Shown here piece by piece: positions 40,019 to 47,404 of a stretch of 64,000 bases of DNA; position 1 is the stretch's first letter, and the number at the start of each line of letters is the position of its first letter. Origin of the DNA: Paracoccus methylarcula (GTDB lineage: Bacteria > Pseudomonadota > Alphaproteobacteria > Rhodobacterales > Rhodobacteraceae); assembly GCF_003007735.2 (NCBI RefSeq), contig NZ_PXNQ02000005.1, positions 62,001-126,000 on the forward strand, in the 5' to 3' direction. Below the pieces are notes generated by a model. That model had not been told where the DNA came from, did not search any database, and saw nothing but the letters and a program-made list of their open reading frames with translations. A program made the translations under genes and the position numbers.

Positions 40019-41217
40019 GTCGGCTCCCGGAATTCGCATTCGGTTTCGGGGCGGTCGATCCCCAGGGTGTCGAGTTGGCTGATCCGATGCAGATATTGCT
40101 CTTGCGGGCTGACCGAGGCCAACAGCAGGCCCGTCGTCAGCAGGATCGGCTGGCGAAGCTGATGGTCCCAGTCACGCATGGTCAGTTTTTGGCCCTTGAA
40201 GCCCGCCACCTCGAAATTCTCGGACAGCATGAATTCCTTCAGCACTTCGGGATCGGCGGACTGGCTGCGCGTCGCTGCCTCTCCGATCATGCGCAGCGCC
40301 AGCCATGTCTGGTAATCCTCTTCCCGCATCGGACGGTTGGCCAATTCCTCGAAGCGGTTCTGGAACTGGGTCGCACCCCAGGCCTCCATCGCCGGATGCC
40401 ATGTGCGCGGCACCAGCCCGGCGGAGCCGGTCACCGGGCGGGGATCCCATGTCTGGTAAGGCAGGTAGGCGGCGAAGACATCCGCCTCGTCCGCGGCGAC
40501 GACCACGTCGTGACCGGGTGCGCGTTGGGTAAAGACCGGCATCTGCCTTTGCACCTGCACATGGCCTGAATCGGTGCGACGGGCGCCGCCGGTATCCTCG
40601 TAGACACGCTCCTCCACGATCCGGGCTCCGAATTTCACGGCAGATCGCTTGAGGGCTGCCGCGAAGGCCGCGTCCTCGGGATGGCTGCCCTCTATCAGGA
40701 ACCAGCGGGGCCAGTTCTTCCACATCAGGAATTGCGCCAGACCGTCGGCGAGCATCGCATGGCTGGGTGCGACATGAATGGTGTTGGCCCGGCAATCCAC
40801 GCCCCGCAGGTTGTCGCCCCGGGCGGCGGCATTGAACAGCATCGCCCGGTCGCCCGCCTGATCCGCGAGGGCCAGCATGGTTTCGTCATCGGCAAGGACC
40901 ACGATGAACGCGACACCCTCGCCGATCAGGCGCTCCAGTTCCTCCACCGCGGTCTCCGGCGTCGCGACGACCTCCTCGGCCTCGAAATCCTGGCCCATGA
41001 ACCGGCCGGTCGTGTCGTTGTCCTCGATCGCAAGCCGCGCGCCTGCGAAGCCCAGATCCTCCGCCGGCAGTTCCAACCGGGATATCGGCGGCAGGCCGGG
41101 CCTGTCCACGCGCAGAACCGCGGCGCCGATCACCGTCGGCTCTGGCCGTTCCTGCGCCGGGGCCGGGCTGGCGATCAGCCAGATACCAGCCAAAAGTACT
41201 ATGATTCCCTTGAACAT
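40015..41217 (-). CDS. ABC transporter substrate-binding protein of the PQQ-associated system (TIGR03863-type)
   Basis: A 400-aa periplasmic type I binding protein resembling the Leu/Ile/Val-binding family. A signal peptide (IIVLLAGIWLIASPAPAQ) is followed by VIGAAVLRVDRPGLPPISRLE, a two-lobe sequence with FLMWKNWPRWFLIEGSHPEDAAFAAALKRSAVKFGARIV, YEDTGGARRTDSGHVQVQRQ, and TWLALRMIGEAATRSQ. The gene is the first of a six-gene leftward operon with a beta-propeller, the acidic protein, the ATPase, the permease and the coiled-coil protein. A binding protein with an ABC-2 permease is an odd pairing. Confidence 0.88.
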   Translation of the reverse strand: MFKGIIVLLAGIWLIASPAPAQERPEPTVIGAAVLRVDRPGLPPISRLELPAEDLGFAGARLAIEDNDTTGRFMGQDFEAEEVVATPETAVEELERLIGEGVAFIVVLADDETMLALADQAGDRAMLFNAAARGDNLRGVDCRANTIHVAPSHAMLADGLAQFLMWKNWPRWFLIEGSHPEDAAFAAALKRSAVKFGARIVEERVYEDTGGARRTDSGHVQVQRQMPVFTQRAPGHDVVVAADEADVFAAYLPYQTWDPRPVTGSAGLVPRTWHPAMEAWGATQFQNRFEELANRPMREEDYQTWLALRMIGEAATRSQSADPEVLKEFMLSENFEVAGFKGQKLTMRDWDHQLRQPILLTTGLLLASVSPQEQYLHRISQLDTLGIDRPETECEFREPT

Positions 41218-41406
41218 TTCTTTCCTCTCCCGGCCCGTATGTTGAGTGTCGCGACGTCCTTCGGCAACCCGTATTATCTTCCCGGTCCAGGCGGGAAGAT
41301 TTGTCTACAGCTTTCGTCTGATAGACGTGGCAAAGCGGCGCAGGGCATGGTTGCCCCATCAAGACGCCCGCCCGTGGCGCGGGCTTTCGCGGGAGGAATT
41401 GGGAAT

Positions 41407-41964
41407 ATGAAGCTGAAACTGCTTGCCGTCACCCTTGGCGCGCTTCTCGCCCTGGCGGGGATGGCAAATGCGCATGGTCCGTCACGGCAGAAGGCGCAGA
41501 TGAGCGTGACACTGGATGCCAGCCCAGACGAGGTCTGGGAGGCGATCGGGCATTTCGACGACATGGGCTGGCACCCCGCCATCGCCTCGACCGAGATGAT
41601 ACCCGAGGGTGCGCCGGTTGATATTCCTGACGAATCCATCCGCATGCTGCATTTGAAGGCCGATGAGGGCGATCCGACGATCACCGAGCAATTGATCGGA
41701 TGGGATCCGGAAAAGCGCATGTACAAATACATGATCACCGATGTCGCGGTCGAGGTTCTGCCGGTGACGAATTATTCCTCGACGCTGCAGGTCAAGGACA
41801 AGGACGGCAAGGCCGAGGTGATCTGGAAAGCGGGCTTCTATCGCGGCTTTCCGAATAATGACCCTCCTGCGGAACTGAATGACGAGGCTGCGGTCGCTGC
41901 GGTCGAGGGTATCTACCAAGCCGGTATGGACGCGCTGGCCGAACGATTCGGCAAGCTCGAATAG
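41407..41964 (+). CDS. Secreted SRPBCC-family protein (MxaD-like)
   Basis: A 185-aa exported START/SRPBCC fold protein. The signal peptide (MKLKLLAVTLGALLALAGMANA) is followed by the fold's hallmark SVTLDASPDEVWEAIGHFDDMGWHPAIASTE, YKYMITDVAVEVLPVTNYSSTLQV and a C-terminal helix DEAAVAAVEGIYQAGMDALAERF. MxaD-type proteins assist electron transfer between methanol dehydrogenase and its cytochrome in methylotrophs. It lies between the divergent xoxF accessory operons, immediately upstream of the second beta-propeller on the same strand. Confidence 0.86.
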   Translation: MKLKLLAVTLGALLALAGMANAHGPSRQKAQMSVTLDASPDEVWEAIGHFDDMGWHPAIASTEMIPEGAPVDIPDESIRMLHLKADEGDPTITEQLIGWDPEKRMYKYMITDVAVEVLPVTNYSSTLQVKDKDGKAEVIWKAGFYRGFPNNDPPAELNDEAAVAAVEGIYQAGMDALAERFGKLE

Positions 41965-42205
41965 CCCCGATAGGCGGCGTTGCGCCATCATGCGTTGCGC
42001 CGGTGCAGCGGATGGAATAGCAAGCCGTTCTTGACGAGCATTCACTGGGAACCCGGCCGTGACATCCGCATACCGCACCTGCACAGGGCATACACAATCC
42101 CGGCGCAGGCAGCCCGCGTTGCACTGCTACTGGCGGCAGATTGCCGCTGGTTGGCCCGCGACCGTCGCAGGGCGCAAGCCACTGGCTGTGACGATACGCA
42201 GGGCG

Positions 42206-43135
42206 ATGATCTCGATACTGGCGCTGTTCTTGCCGCTCTCTTCCGCCTTGGCCGCGGATCTCGCCTTCATCACTTCGCAGAACGGAAATGCGGTCTCGAT
42301 TCTCGATTTGAACAGCCACGAGATCGTTGCCCAGACCCCTCTGGACGGCGCGCCCGCCCCGGTCGCCTATGATCCCCAGACCGGACGCGCCTATGTCATT
42401 TCCGCCGACACCGGACGATTGAGTGTGCTGGACGAAAAGGCTCGGATCGTCGACCGCAGGGAACTGGGCGAAGGCGCCTTTGGCGTCGCAGTGGCGCCGA
42501 ATGGCGGGGTTTTCGTCACCGACTGGTTCAGCGGCAAGCTGATGCGCCTGGATGGCGAGCTGAAACAGGCATGGATCGCCGAGACCGGCGCCGCACCGGC
42601 GGGAGTCGCCGTCAGCCATGACGGCCTGCTGGTCGCCACCGCGGATCGCGACGACAACCAGGTCAGCATCTTCGATGCCGGAACGGGGCGGCTGATCCGC
42701 AGGATCGGAACCGCGGGCGAGCATCCCTTCGCCATTACCTTCCACAATGGACGGCTCTGGACCGCCGATGTGATGAGCGATGTCGTCTCCGTCATCGATC
42801 CAATCGGGGGAAAGCTGGTCGGACGGGTCGAAACCGGCAGGCATCCCTATGGGATCGCCTTCGCGCAAGGGCGCGGTTTCATCAGCAATCAATATGATGG
42901 CACCCTGACCGTATTCGATCCGGAAAACCTGGAGGTCCTGGACGAGATCGAGACCGGCGATTATCCCGAGGGTATAGCCCCCCTGCCCGATGGCAGCGGT
43001 GTCGTGGTTGCCAATTGGGATTCCGATACGGTGACCTTGGTGGACGCGAAAAAGCTCAAGACAAATGCCGAGATCGAGATGCCTGCAGGTCCTCGCGCCT
43101 TCGGCCAGTTCACGGGGCGACAGGTTCAGCCCTGA
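42206..43135 (+). CDS. Second YVTN-type beta-propeller of the XoxF cluster
   Basis: A 309-aa periplasmic propeller. The signal peptide (MISILALFLPLSSALA) precedes repeats such as DLAFITSQNGNAVSILD, GRAYVISADTGRLSVLD, GVFVTDWFSGKLMRLD, LLVATADRDDNQVSIFD, LWTADVMSDVVSVID, GFISNQYDGTLTVFD and GVVVANWDSDTVTLVD. It is distinct from the propeller at 39059-40018. ATG 42206 is chosen; a GTG at 42188 would add six residues (MTIRRA). The 240 bp before it hold nothing recognised. Its 3' end overlaps the convergent rhodanese-like gene by 26 bp. Confidence 0.86.
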   Translation: MISILALFLPLSSALAADLAFITSQNGNAVSILDLNSHEIVAQTPLDGAPAPVAYDPQTGRAYVISADTGRLSVLDEKARIVDRRELGEGAFGVAVAPNGGVFVTDWFSGKLMRLDGELKQAWIAETGAAPAGVAVSHDGLLVATADRDDNQVSIFDAGTGRLIRRIGTAGEHPFAITFHNGRLWTADVMSDVVSVIDPIGGKLVGRVETGRHPYGIAFAQGRGFISNQYDGTLTVFDPENLEVLDEIETGDYPEGIAPLPDGSGVVVANWDSDTVTLVDAKKLKTNAEIEMPAGPRAFGQFTGRQVQP

Positions 43136-43640
43136 CCAGGTCAGGACCCATCGCCGCCTGCCAGTCATCCGTACCGCCGGGGAACCAGATGACCCGGCTA
43201 TAACCCATCGACACGGCCCGCTTCGCGGCGTTCCAGCTCATCCAGCAATCCGCGCGGCAGAAAATGACGACCGGCGCGGCCTTGTCGCCGCCGGTTGCCC
43301 GCTCCAGGCCATCCCTCAGCCGCGTCTGCTCGGTTTCGGACAGTTCTTCGTAACCGGTATCCCATAGCCAGATTGCGCCGGGAATCGTATCGTGGCGCGG
43401 TTCCCGCCAGACCGAATCCTCGGGCAGGTTGTCGGGTTTTCGGGTCCGGGGAAGCACGTCGACGAAGGCGGTGCCATCGGCCTGCAATTCGATGGCGCGT
43501 TCGGCATCGATCACCTCCGCCCCCGCCAGCGTATCCGGAACCGGGGCCCTGTAAGGCGCGCCCCGGTATTCCGCCGGCTCGGGCACCTCGGCCAGAACCG
43601 GGACGGCGGCAAGCGCGAAAACGGCCATCCAGCGCATCAT
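43110..43640 (-). CDS. Rhodanese-like PQQ-associated protein with CRADCW motif
   Basis: A 176-aa exported protein (signal MMRWMAVFALAAVPVLA) with a rhodanese-like fold: TAFVDVLPRTRKP, IPGAIWLWDTGY and the signature loop VVIFCRADCWMSWNAAKRAVSMGYSRVIWFPGGTDDW. Two cysteines in the CxxxCW loop replace the single rhodanese Cys. This is the PQQ-catabolism-associated CXXCW family (TIGR03865-type). A redox or thiol-transfer role is inferred. Its ATG overlaps the stop of the MxaJ-like gene, making it the last gene of the xoxF operon. Confidence 0.88.
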   Translation of the reverse strand: MMRWMAVFALAAVPVLAEVPEPAEYRGAPYRAPVPDTLAGAEVIDAERAIELQADGTAFVDVLPRTRKPDNLPEDSVWREPRHDTIPGAIWLWDTGYEELSETEQTRLRDGLERATGGDKAAPVVIFCRADCWMSWNAAKRAVSMGYSRVIWFPGGTDDWQAAMGPDLVRAEPVAP

Positions 43641-44452
43641 GGCAGGAGTTCCTTGCCATAATCATCCACCAGGGGCACGCCCGCCTCTTTCAGGATGGCG
43701 TTGATCTCTTCCTGGTGGCGGCGGATCAGGCTGTTAAGTTCCCGTTTCCATTCCTGTTCGCCGGGACGCACGCCCATGGTGATGCGGTAGAACATCCTGG
43801 GGCCCGTTGTCTCCTTCAGGAGCGGCATGAACCGCATCTCGGGATCGTCCTTGATCCTTGGTCCGGCCATGGGCCCCCACAACACGGCTGCATCCAGCGT
43901 GCCGTTGCGGACATCCTCAAGCAAATCGCCGACCGGATCCTCGACCCGGCGGTCGACCATCAGATCGGCACCGTGCATATCCTTGGCCAATCCTGCCCGC
44001 GCCATGATCGTGGCCGGCGGCGTCCCCGCGACCACCCCGATGGGGTGATCCTTCAGCGCCGGATCGGTGAGGTGATCGACAGAGGCGAGATCGCCATCCT
44101 TGCGGGTGACGATCCCATAGACCGATGTGTAGTAGTGATTGGTGTTCTGCACCAGCTCGTCGCCCTGCGCATAGCCCATCACCACGTCGCAGGTTCCCGC
44201 CCGCAGCGTCCTGGTGATGAAGCCCATGCCCGAGGGAAACCAGCTATAGGTCACCGGCCTGTCCAGGAGTTGGCCGAACAGATCGGCCAGCTCGTTCTCG
44301 AAACCGGTGCCATCCTTGACCGACATCGGTGCATTGGCGGGATCCGCGCAGACGCGGAACTGCGTCGTCGACCGCAGATCGGCCACCTGCGCGGTTGCCA
44401 GCCCGGATGCGCAGAGCCAGGCGATGAAAGCGTATGAGGCGACGAACCTCAT
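43637..44452 (-). CDS. xoxJ: MxaJ/XoxJ-like periplasmic binding protein
   Basis: A 271-aa solute-binding-type protein (signal MRFVASYAFIAWLCASGLATA). The SBP_bac_3-like fold contains FRVCADPANAPMSVKDGTGFENELADLF, TRTLRAGTCDVVMGYAQGDELVQNTNHYYTSVYGIVTR, LDAAVLWGPMAGP and a C-terminal DDYGKELLP. This family (TIGR03871 type) is linked to quinoprotein dehydrogenases; XoxJ is thought to help activate XoxF. It starts 1 nt after the xoxG stop and overlaps the rhodanese-like ATG, inside the operon xoxF-xoxG-xoxJ-rhodanese. Confidence 0.9.
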   Translation of the reverse strand: MRFVASYAFIAWLCASGLATAQVADLRSTTQFRVCADPANAPMSVKDGTGFENELADLFGQLLDRPVTYSWFPSGMGFITRTLRAGTCDVVMGYAQGDELVQNTNHYYTSVYGIVTRKDGDLASVDHLTDPALKDHPIGVVAGTPPATIMARAGLAKDMHGADLMVDRRVEDPVGDLLEDVRNGTLDAAVLWGPMAGPRIKDDPEMRFMPLLKETTGPRMFYRITMGVRPGEQEWKRELNSLIRRHQEEINAILKEAGVPLVDDYGKELLP

Positions 44453-44453
44453 G

Positions 44454-45041
44454 CTACATCGACATGCAGGAATCTTCCTGCGCGATGAAATCGTCCGATT
44501 TTTCCGCCTTTTTCGCCGGACGCCCCCGCGGAATCGAATCGGTGCCACGCGCAAGCAGATAGACATAGATATCGTCGATATAGCACCACACGTTCTTGTT
44601 GGTACCGAAAGCCGGCATCACCTGGTTCGCGGAATTGCTGACTTCCTGCTTGCCGGACGCGACGATTTCCTGGAAATCGTAATAATCCATCCGCAGAACC
44701 GATTTCTTCAACGCCGGCGCATAGGTCGAACCCTCGCCATCCGGGCCGTGGCAGACATGGCATTCGGCATGGTAACGGCGGAAGCCCGAGAAGGTGGCGT
44801 AGTCGACGGTGCCGTCATCCTCGATCTTGAAAGTCGGTATGCCTTCCTCGTTGTACCAGCGCCCATCCATCATTTCGGACGGGGTGATGTCATGACCGCT
44901 TGGCATGACGGACTGGTTTTCCTTGATTTCGACTTCCTCATCGGCTGGCGCAGCGTTTTCGCCGGTACCCTCTTGCGCAAAGGCCAAGCCGGCCACGGTT
45001 GCGCCAAGGACCAGCGCCGCAAGGCTGGTGATGGTTTTCAT
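44454..45041 (-). CDS. xoxG: Periplasmic cytochrome c, XoxF electron acceptor (XoxG/c-553i-like)
   Basis: A 195-aa single-haem cytochrome c with a signal peptide (MKTITSLAALVLGATVAGLA) and an acidic N-terminal segment (ENAAPADEEVEIKENQS). The haem site is CHVCH (Cys94-His98) in HAECHVCHGPDGEGSTYAP, and the probable axial Met is in NQVMPAFGTN. It resembles Paracoccus cytochrome c-553i, whose gene adjoins xoxF. It takes electrons from PQQ in XoxF. It lies 111 bp after xoxF, with a strong hairpin between, and 1 bp before xoxJ. Confidence 0.92.
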   Translation of the reverse strand: MKTITSLAALVLGATVAGLAFAQEGTGENAAPADEEVEIKENQSVMPSGHDITPSEMMDGRWYNEEGIPTFKIEDDGTVDYATFSGFRRYHAECHVCHGPDGEGSTYAPALKKSVLRMDYYDFQEIVASGKQEVSNSANQVMPAFGTNKNVWCYIDDIYVYLLARGTDSIPRGRPAKKAEKSDDFIAQEDSCMSM

Positions 45042-45086
45042 TGTCGGACGTCCTCCAAAAATCAATGTCTGCTCTCCTCAGACAGA

Positions 45087-45113
45087 ACCGCCCCAGTCTA
45101 TCGCTGGGGCGGT
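45087..45113 (-). terminator. Hairpin between xoxF and xoxG
   Basis: ACCGCCCCAG (45113-45104 on the minus strand) and CTGGGGCGGT (45096-45087) form a perfect 10-bp stem with a 7-nt loop. It follows the xoxF stop by 39 nt and precedes TCTGTCTGAGG, which lacks a proper T-run. It is probably a partial terminator or mRNA stabiliser that gives more xoxF than xoxG transcript. Confidence 0.65.
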
Positions 45114-45152
45114 CCTTTCACAGATCACTTTTGCTCAATCGGAACGAAAGTA

Positions 45153-47009
45153 TTAGCCTTCGTTCGTCTCTTCCTCCGTGGCTTCGTCGGCAGGAGCCTC
45201 TGCCACGTCACCCGGAACCTCGAACACGGTCAACTGACCGCCGAGCTCGGTATAGTCGCTGAGCGAGGCATAGCCCCCCACGGCGCCCAGACCATCGTTC
45301 GGGTTGGTCAGGCCAGCCGCAAGGCCGATCCCGGCCCAACCGCCAACGCCCGACAGCACCGCGACATATTGCTTGCCGTCATGCATGTAGGTCGTGACAT
45401 TGCCGATGATGCCCGAGGGAGTCCTGAACTTGTAAAGCTCTTCGCCCGACTCGGCATCCACAGCCTTCAGATAACCTTCCAGCGTGCCGTAGAAGACCAC
45501 GCCGCCAGCGGTTGCCAAGGCCCCCGACCAGACCGAGAACTGCTCGGGCAGCGACCATTTGATCTCGCCATTGATGTTGTCCCAGGCAATGAAATTGCCC
45601 ATGCCGCCATGGCTTTCGGGCGCGGGATACATCGACAGGGTCGCGCCGACATAGGGCTGACCGGCGGTATAGGCGACGCGGAACGGCTCGTAATCCATGC
45701 AGACATGGTTGGTCGGCACGTAGAACAGCCCGGTATCCGGCGAATAGGCCGCCGGTTGCTGGTCCTTGGAACCAAGTGCCGCCGGGCAGACGCCGGTGGT
45801 ATTGGTGTCCTCGCCATTCTGCTCGGTCGAGAATTCGGCGATCACGTCCGGACGGCCATAGTTTTCGGATTCCGGATCCATATCGACGCCATTGGTCCAG
45901 TTCACCGCCGGGTCGTATTTCTCGGCCACCAGAAGCTCGCCGGATTCGCGATCGAGGGTATAGGCCAGACCGTTCCGGTCGAAATGGGTCAGAAGCTTGC
46001 GCATCTCGCCATCGACTTCCTGATCGGTCAGGATCATCTCGTTCACGCCGTCGAAATCCCATTCGTCATGCGGCGTCATCTGGTAGAACCACTTGGCCAT
46101 GCCGGTATCGGCATCGCGGGCCATGATGGTCATCGACCACTTGTTGTCGCCCGGACGCTGCGAGGGGTTCCAGGTCGAGGGGTTGCCGGTGCCGTAATAG
46201 ATCAGGTTCAGTTCGGGGTCATAGGAGTACCAGCCCCAGGTGGTGCCGCCACCGATCTTCCACTGATCGCCTTCCCAGCTGTTCAGCGAGCTGTCGGCAC
46301 CGATCGGCTTGCCAAGGACAGTGGTGTTCTCGGGATCGACCAGCATTTCCTCGTCCGGACCGGTCGAATAGGCTTTCCAGACCTCGGAGCCATCGGCAAG
46401 GCTATAGGCCGTCACCCGGCCGCGCACGCCGTATTCACCGCCCGACACGCCGACGATGACCTTGTCGCCCACCGGCAGCACGGTGGCGGTATTGGTCTCG
46501 CCTACCGCCGGATCGCCGGTCTTAACCTTCCACTTCTCTTCGCCGGTCTTGGCATCCAGCGCAACAAGGGTGGTGTCGGCCTGATGCGTCAGGATCATGC
46601 CATCCGCATAGGCCACGCCGCGGCTGACGGTATCGCAGCACATCACCGCTATGACTTCGGGATCCTGCTGCGGCTGGTATTTCCACAGGATCTTGCCCTC
46701 ATCATTCAGATCCAGGGCATAGATATTGTTCGGGAAGGGTGTGTGGACATACATGATGTCGTCGATGATCAGCGGACCGCCCTCATGGCCGCGCAGCACA
46801 CCGGTCGAGAAGGTCCAGGCGACGCGCATATCGCCGACATTGTCCTTGGTGATCTGGTCCAGTTCCGAATACCGGGTATTGGCATAATCGCCGGTCTGGA
46901 TCGCCCATTGGCCGGTATCGCCAATCGCGGTCGTGACGCTTTCATTCGCATAGGCCGCTGCGCCCGAAAGCAGCAGCGCGACCGCAGCGCTGTTCAATAG
47001 TCGTTTCAT
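45153..47009 (-). CDS. xoxF: XoxF lanthanide-dependent PQQ methanol dehydrogenase
   Basis: A 618-aa periplasmic quinoprotein alcohol dehydrogenase with a signal peptide (ending AAAYA) that oxidises methanol to formaldehyde or formate. The eight-bladed PQQ propeller shows the vicinal disulfide Cys124-Cys125 (AVMCCDTV), the metal-ligand Glu192 in GGEYGVRG and Asn276 in [10 protein letters not shown], and catalytic Asp318 in [10 protein letters not shown]. Asp320, two residues on, is the lanthanide-specific Asp that replaces Ala in calcium-type MxaF. The ATG at 47009 has GGAGG upstream. No mxaI or pqq gene is in the window. Unusually long acidic C-terminus ([20 protein letters not shown]). Confidence 0.95.
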   Translation of the reverse strand: MKRLLNSAAVALLLSGAAAYANESVTTAIGDTGQWAIQTGDYANTRYSELDQITKDNVGDMRVAWTFSTGVLRGHEGGPLIIDDIMYVHTPFPNNIYALDLNDEGKILWKYQPQQDPEVIAVMCCDTVSRGVAYADGMILTHQADTTLVALDAKTGEEKWKVKTGDPAVGETNTATVLPVGDKVIVGVSGGEYGVRGRVTAYSLADGSEVWKAYSTGPDEEMLVDPENTTVLGKPIGADSSLNSWEGDQWKIGGGTTWGWYSYDPELNLIYYGTGNPSTWNPSQRPGDNKWSMTIMARDADTGMAKWFYQMTPHDEWDFDGVNEMILTDQEVDGEMRKLLTHFDRNGLAYTLDRESGELLVAEKYDPAVNWTNGVDMDPESENYGRPDVIAEFSTEQNGEDTNTTGVCPAALGSKDQQPAAYSPDTGLFYVPTNHVCMDYEPFRVAYTAGQPYVGATLSMYPAPESHGGMGNFIAWDNINGEIKWSLPEQFSVWSGALATAGGVVFYGTLEGYLKAVDAESGEELYKFRTPSGIIGNVTTYMHDGKQYVAVLSGVGGWAGIGLAAGLTNPNDGLGAVGGYASLSDYTELGGQLTVFEVPGDVAEAPADEATEEETNEG

Positions 47010-47252
47010 GGATGTATTCCTCCGCTTCTGGATCATCCGCCACGGTCAAGTCCTCCCCCGCAGCTCGTCCATGAAGCCAGTTTTGGACGCGGGCACGCCT
47101 GCGTCAATCTGCCGCCCTGCCACTTGCCCCTAAAGTCTGATGGCTATTTGGCAGGGTGGCCGGGAATGATCGGCAATCGCGTAAACAACTCCGGTCCTTG
47201 CCGGAATCGCCGGTTGCTGCCTGCCAAGCGGGCGCATGCCCCTTCCTGCATG
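47010..47252 (-). promoter_or_regulatory. Upstream region of xoxF
   Basis: Together with the terminator beyond it, this forms a 395-bp gap between xoxF and gcvP. Nothing coding is convincing. It must contain the xoxF promoter, but no confident -35/-10 pair or operator palindrome was seen. GGAGGAATACATCC, the ribosome site, is at its xoxF end. Confidence 0.5.
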
Positions 47253-47286
47253 AAAAAGAAGGATCGGGTCATTCCCGTTCCGATCC
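47253..47286 (-). terminator. Intrinsic terminator downstream of gcvP
   Basis: On the minus strand GGATCGG (47286-47280) and CCGATCC (47267-47261) form a 7-bp stem with a 12-nt loop, followed by TTCTTTTTC. It lies about 120 nt past the gcvP stop. A small AGTATG/CATACT hairpin (47292-47308) precedes it. Confidence 0.78.
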
Positions 47287-47404
47287 AATCAAGTATGTTT
47301 TTCATACTGCGGCTGGCACAGCAGTTCCCGGCTCTTGCATCGGATGCCACTTCTTCGGCGCGAAAACTGGTGCTACCTATCGATCTGTCGGCTTCGACAC
47401 GGAA

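Noticed and set aside
41303..41326. GTCTA...TAGAC dyad upstream of the SRPBCC gene as an operator
   Set aside because: Five-bp arms are too short to separate from chance, and no second copy was seen at the other xoxF-cluster promoters.
45153..47009. Calling the methanol dehydrogenase MxaF
   Set aside because: The second Asp after the catalytic Asp and the adjacent xoxG/xoxJ-type genes mark XoxF, and no mxaI is present.
47261..47286. GGATCGG/CCGATCC repeat as an xoxF operator
   Set aside because: On the minus strand it is followed by TTCTTTTTC and lies downstream of gcvP, so an intrinsic terminator is the simpler reading.
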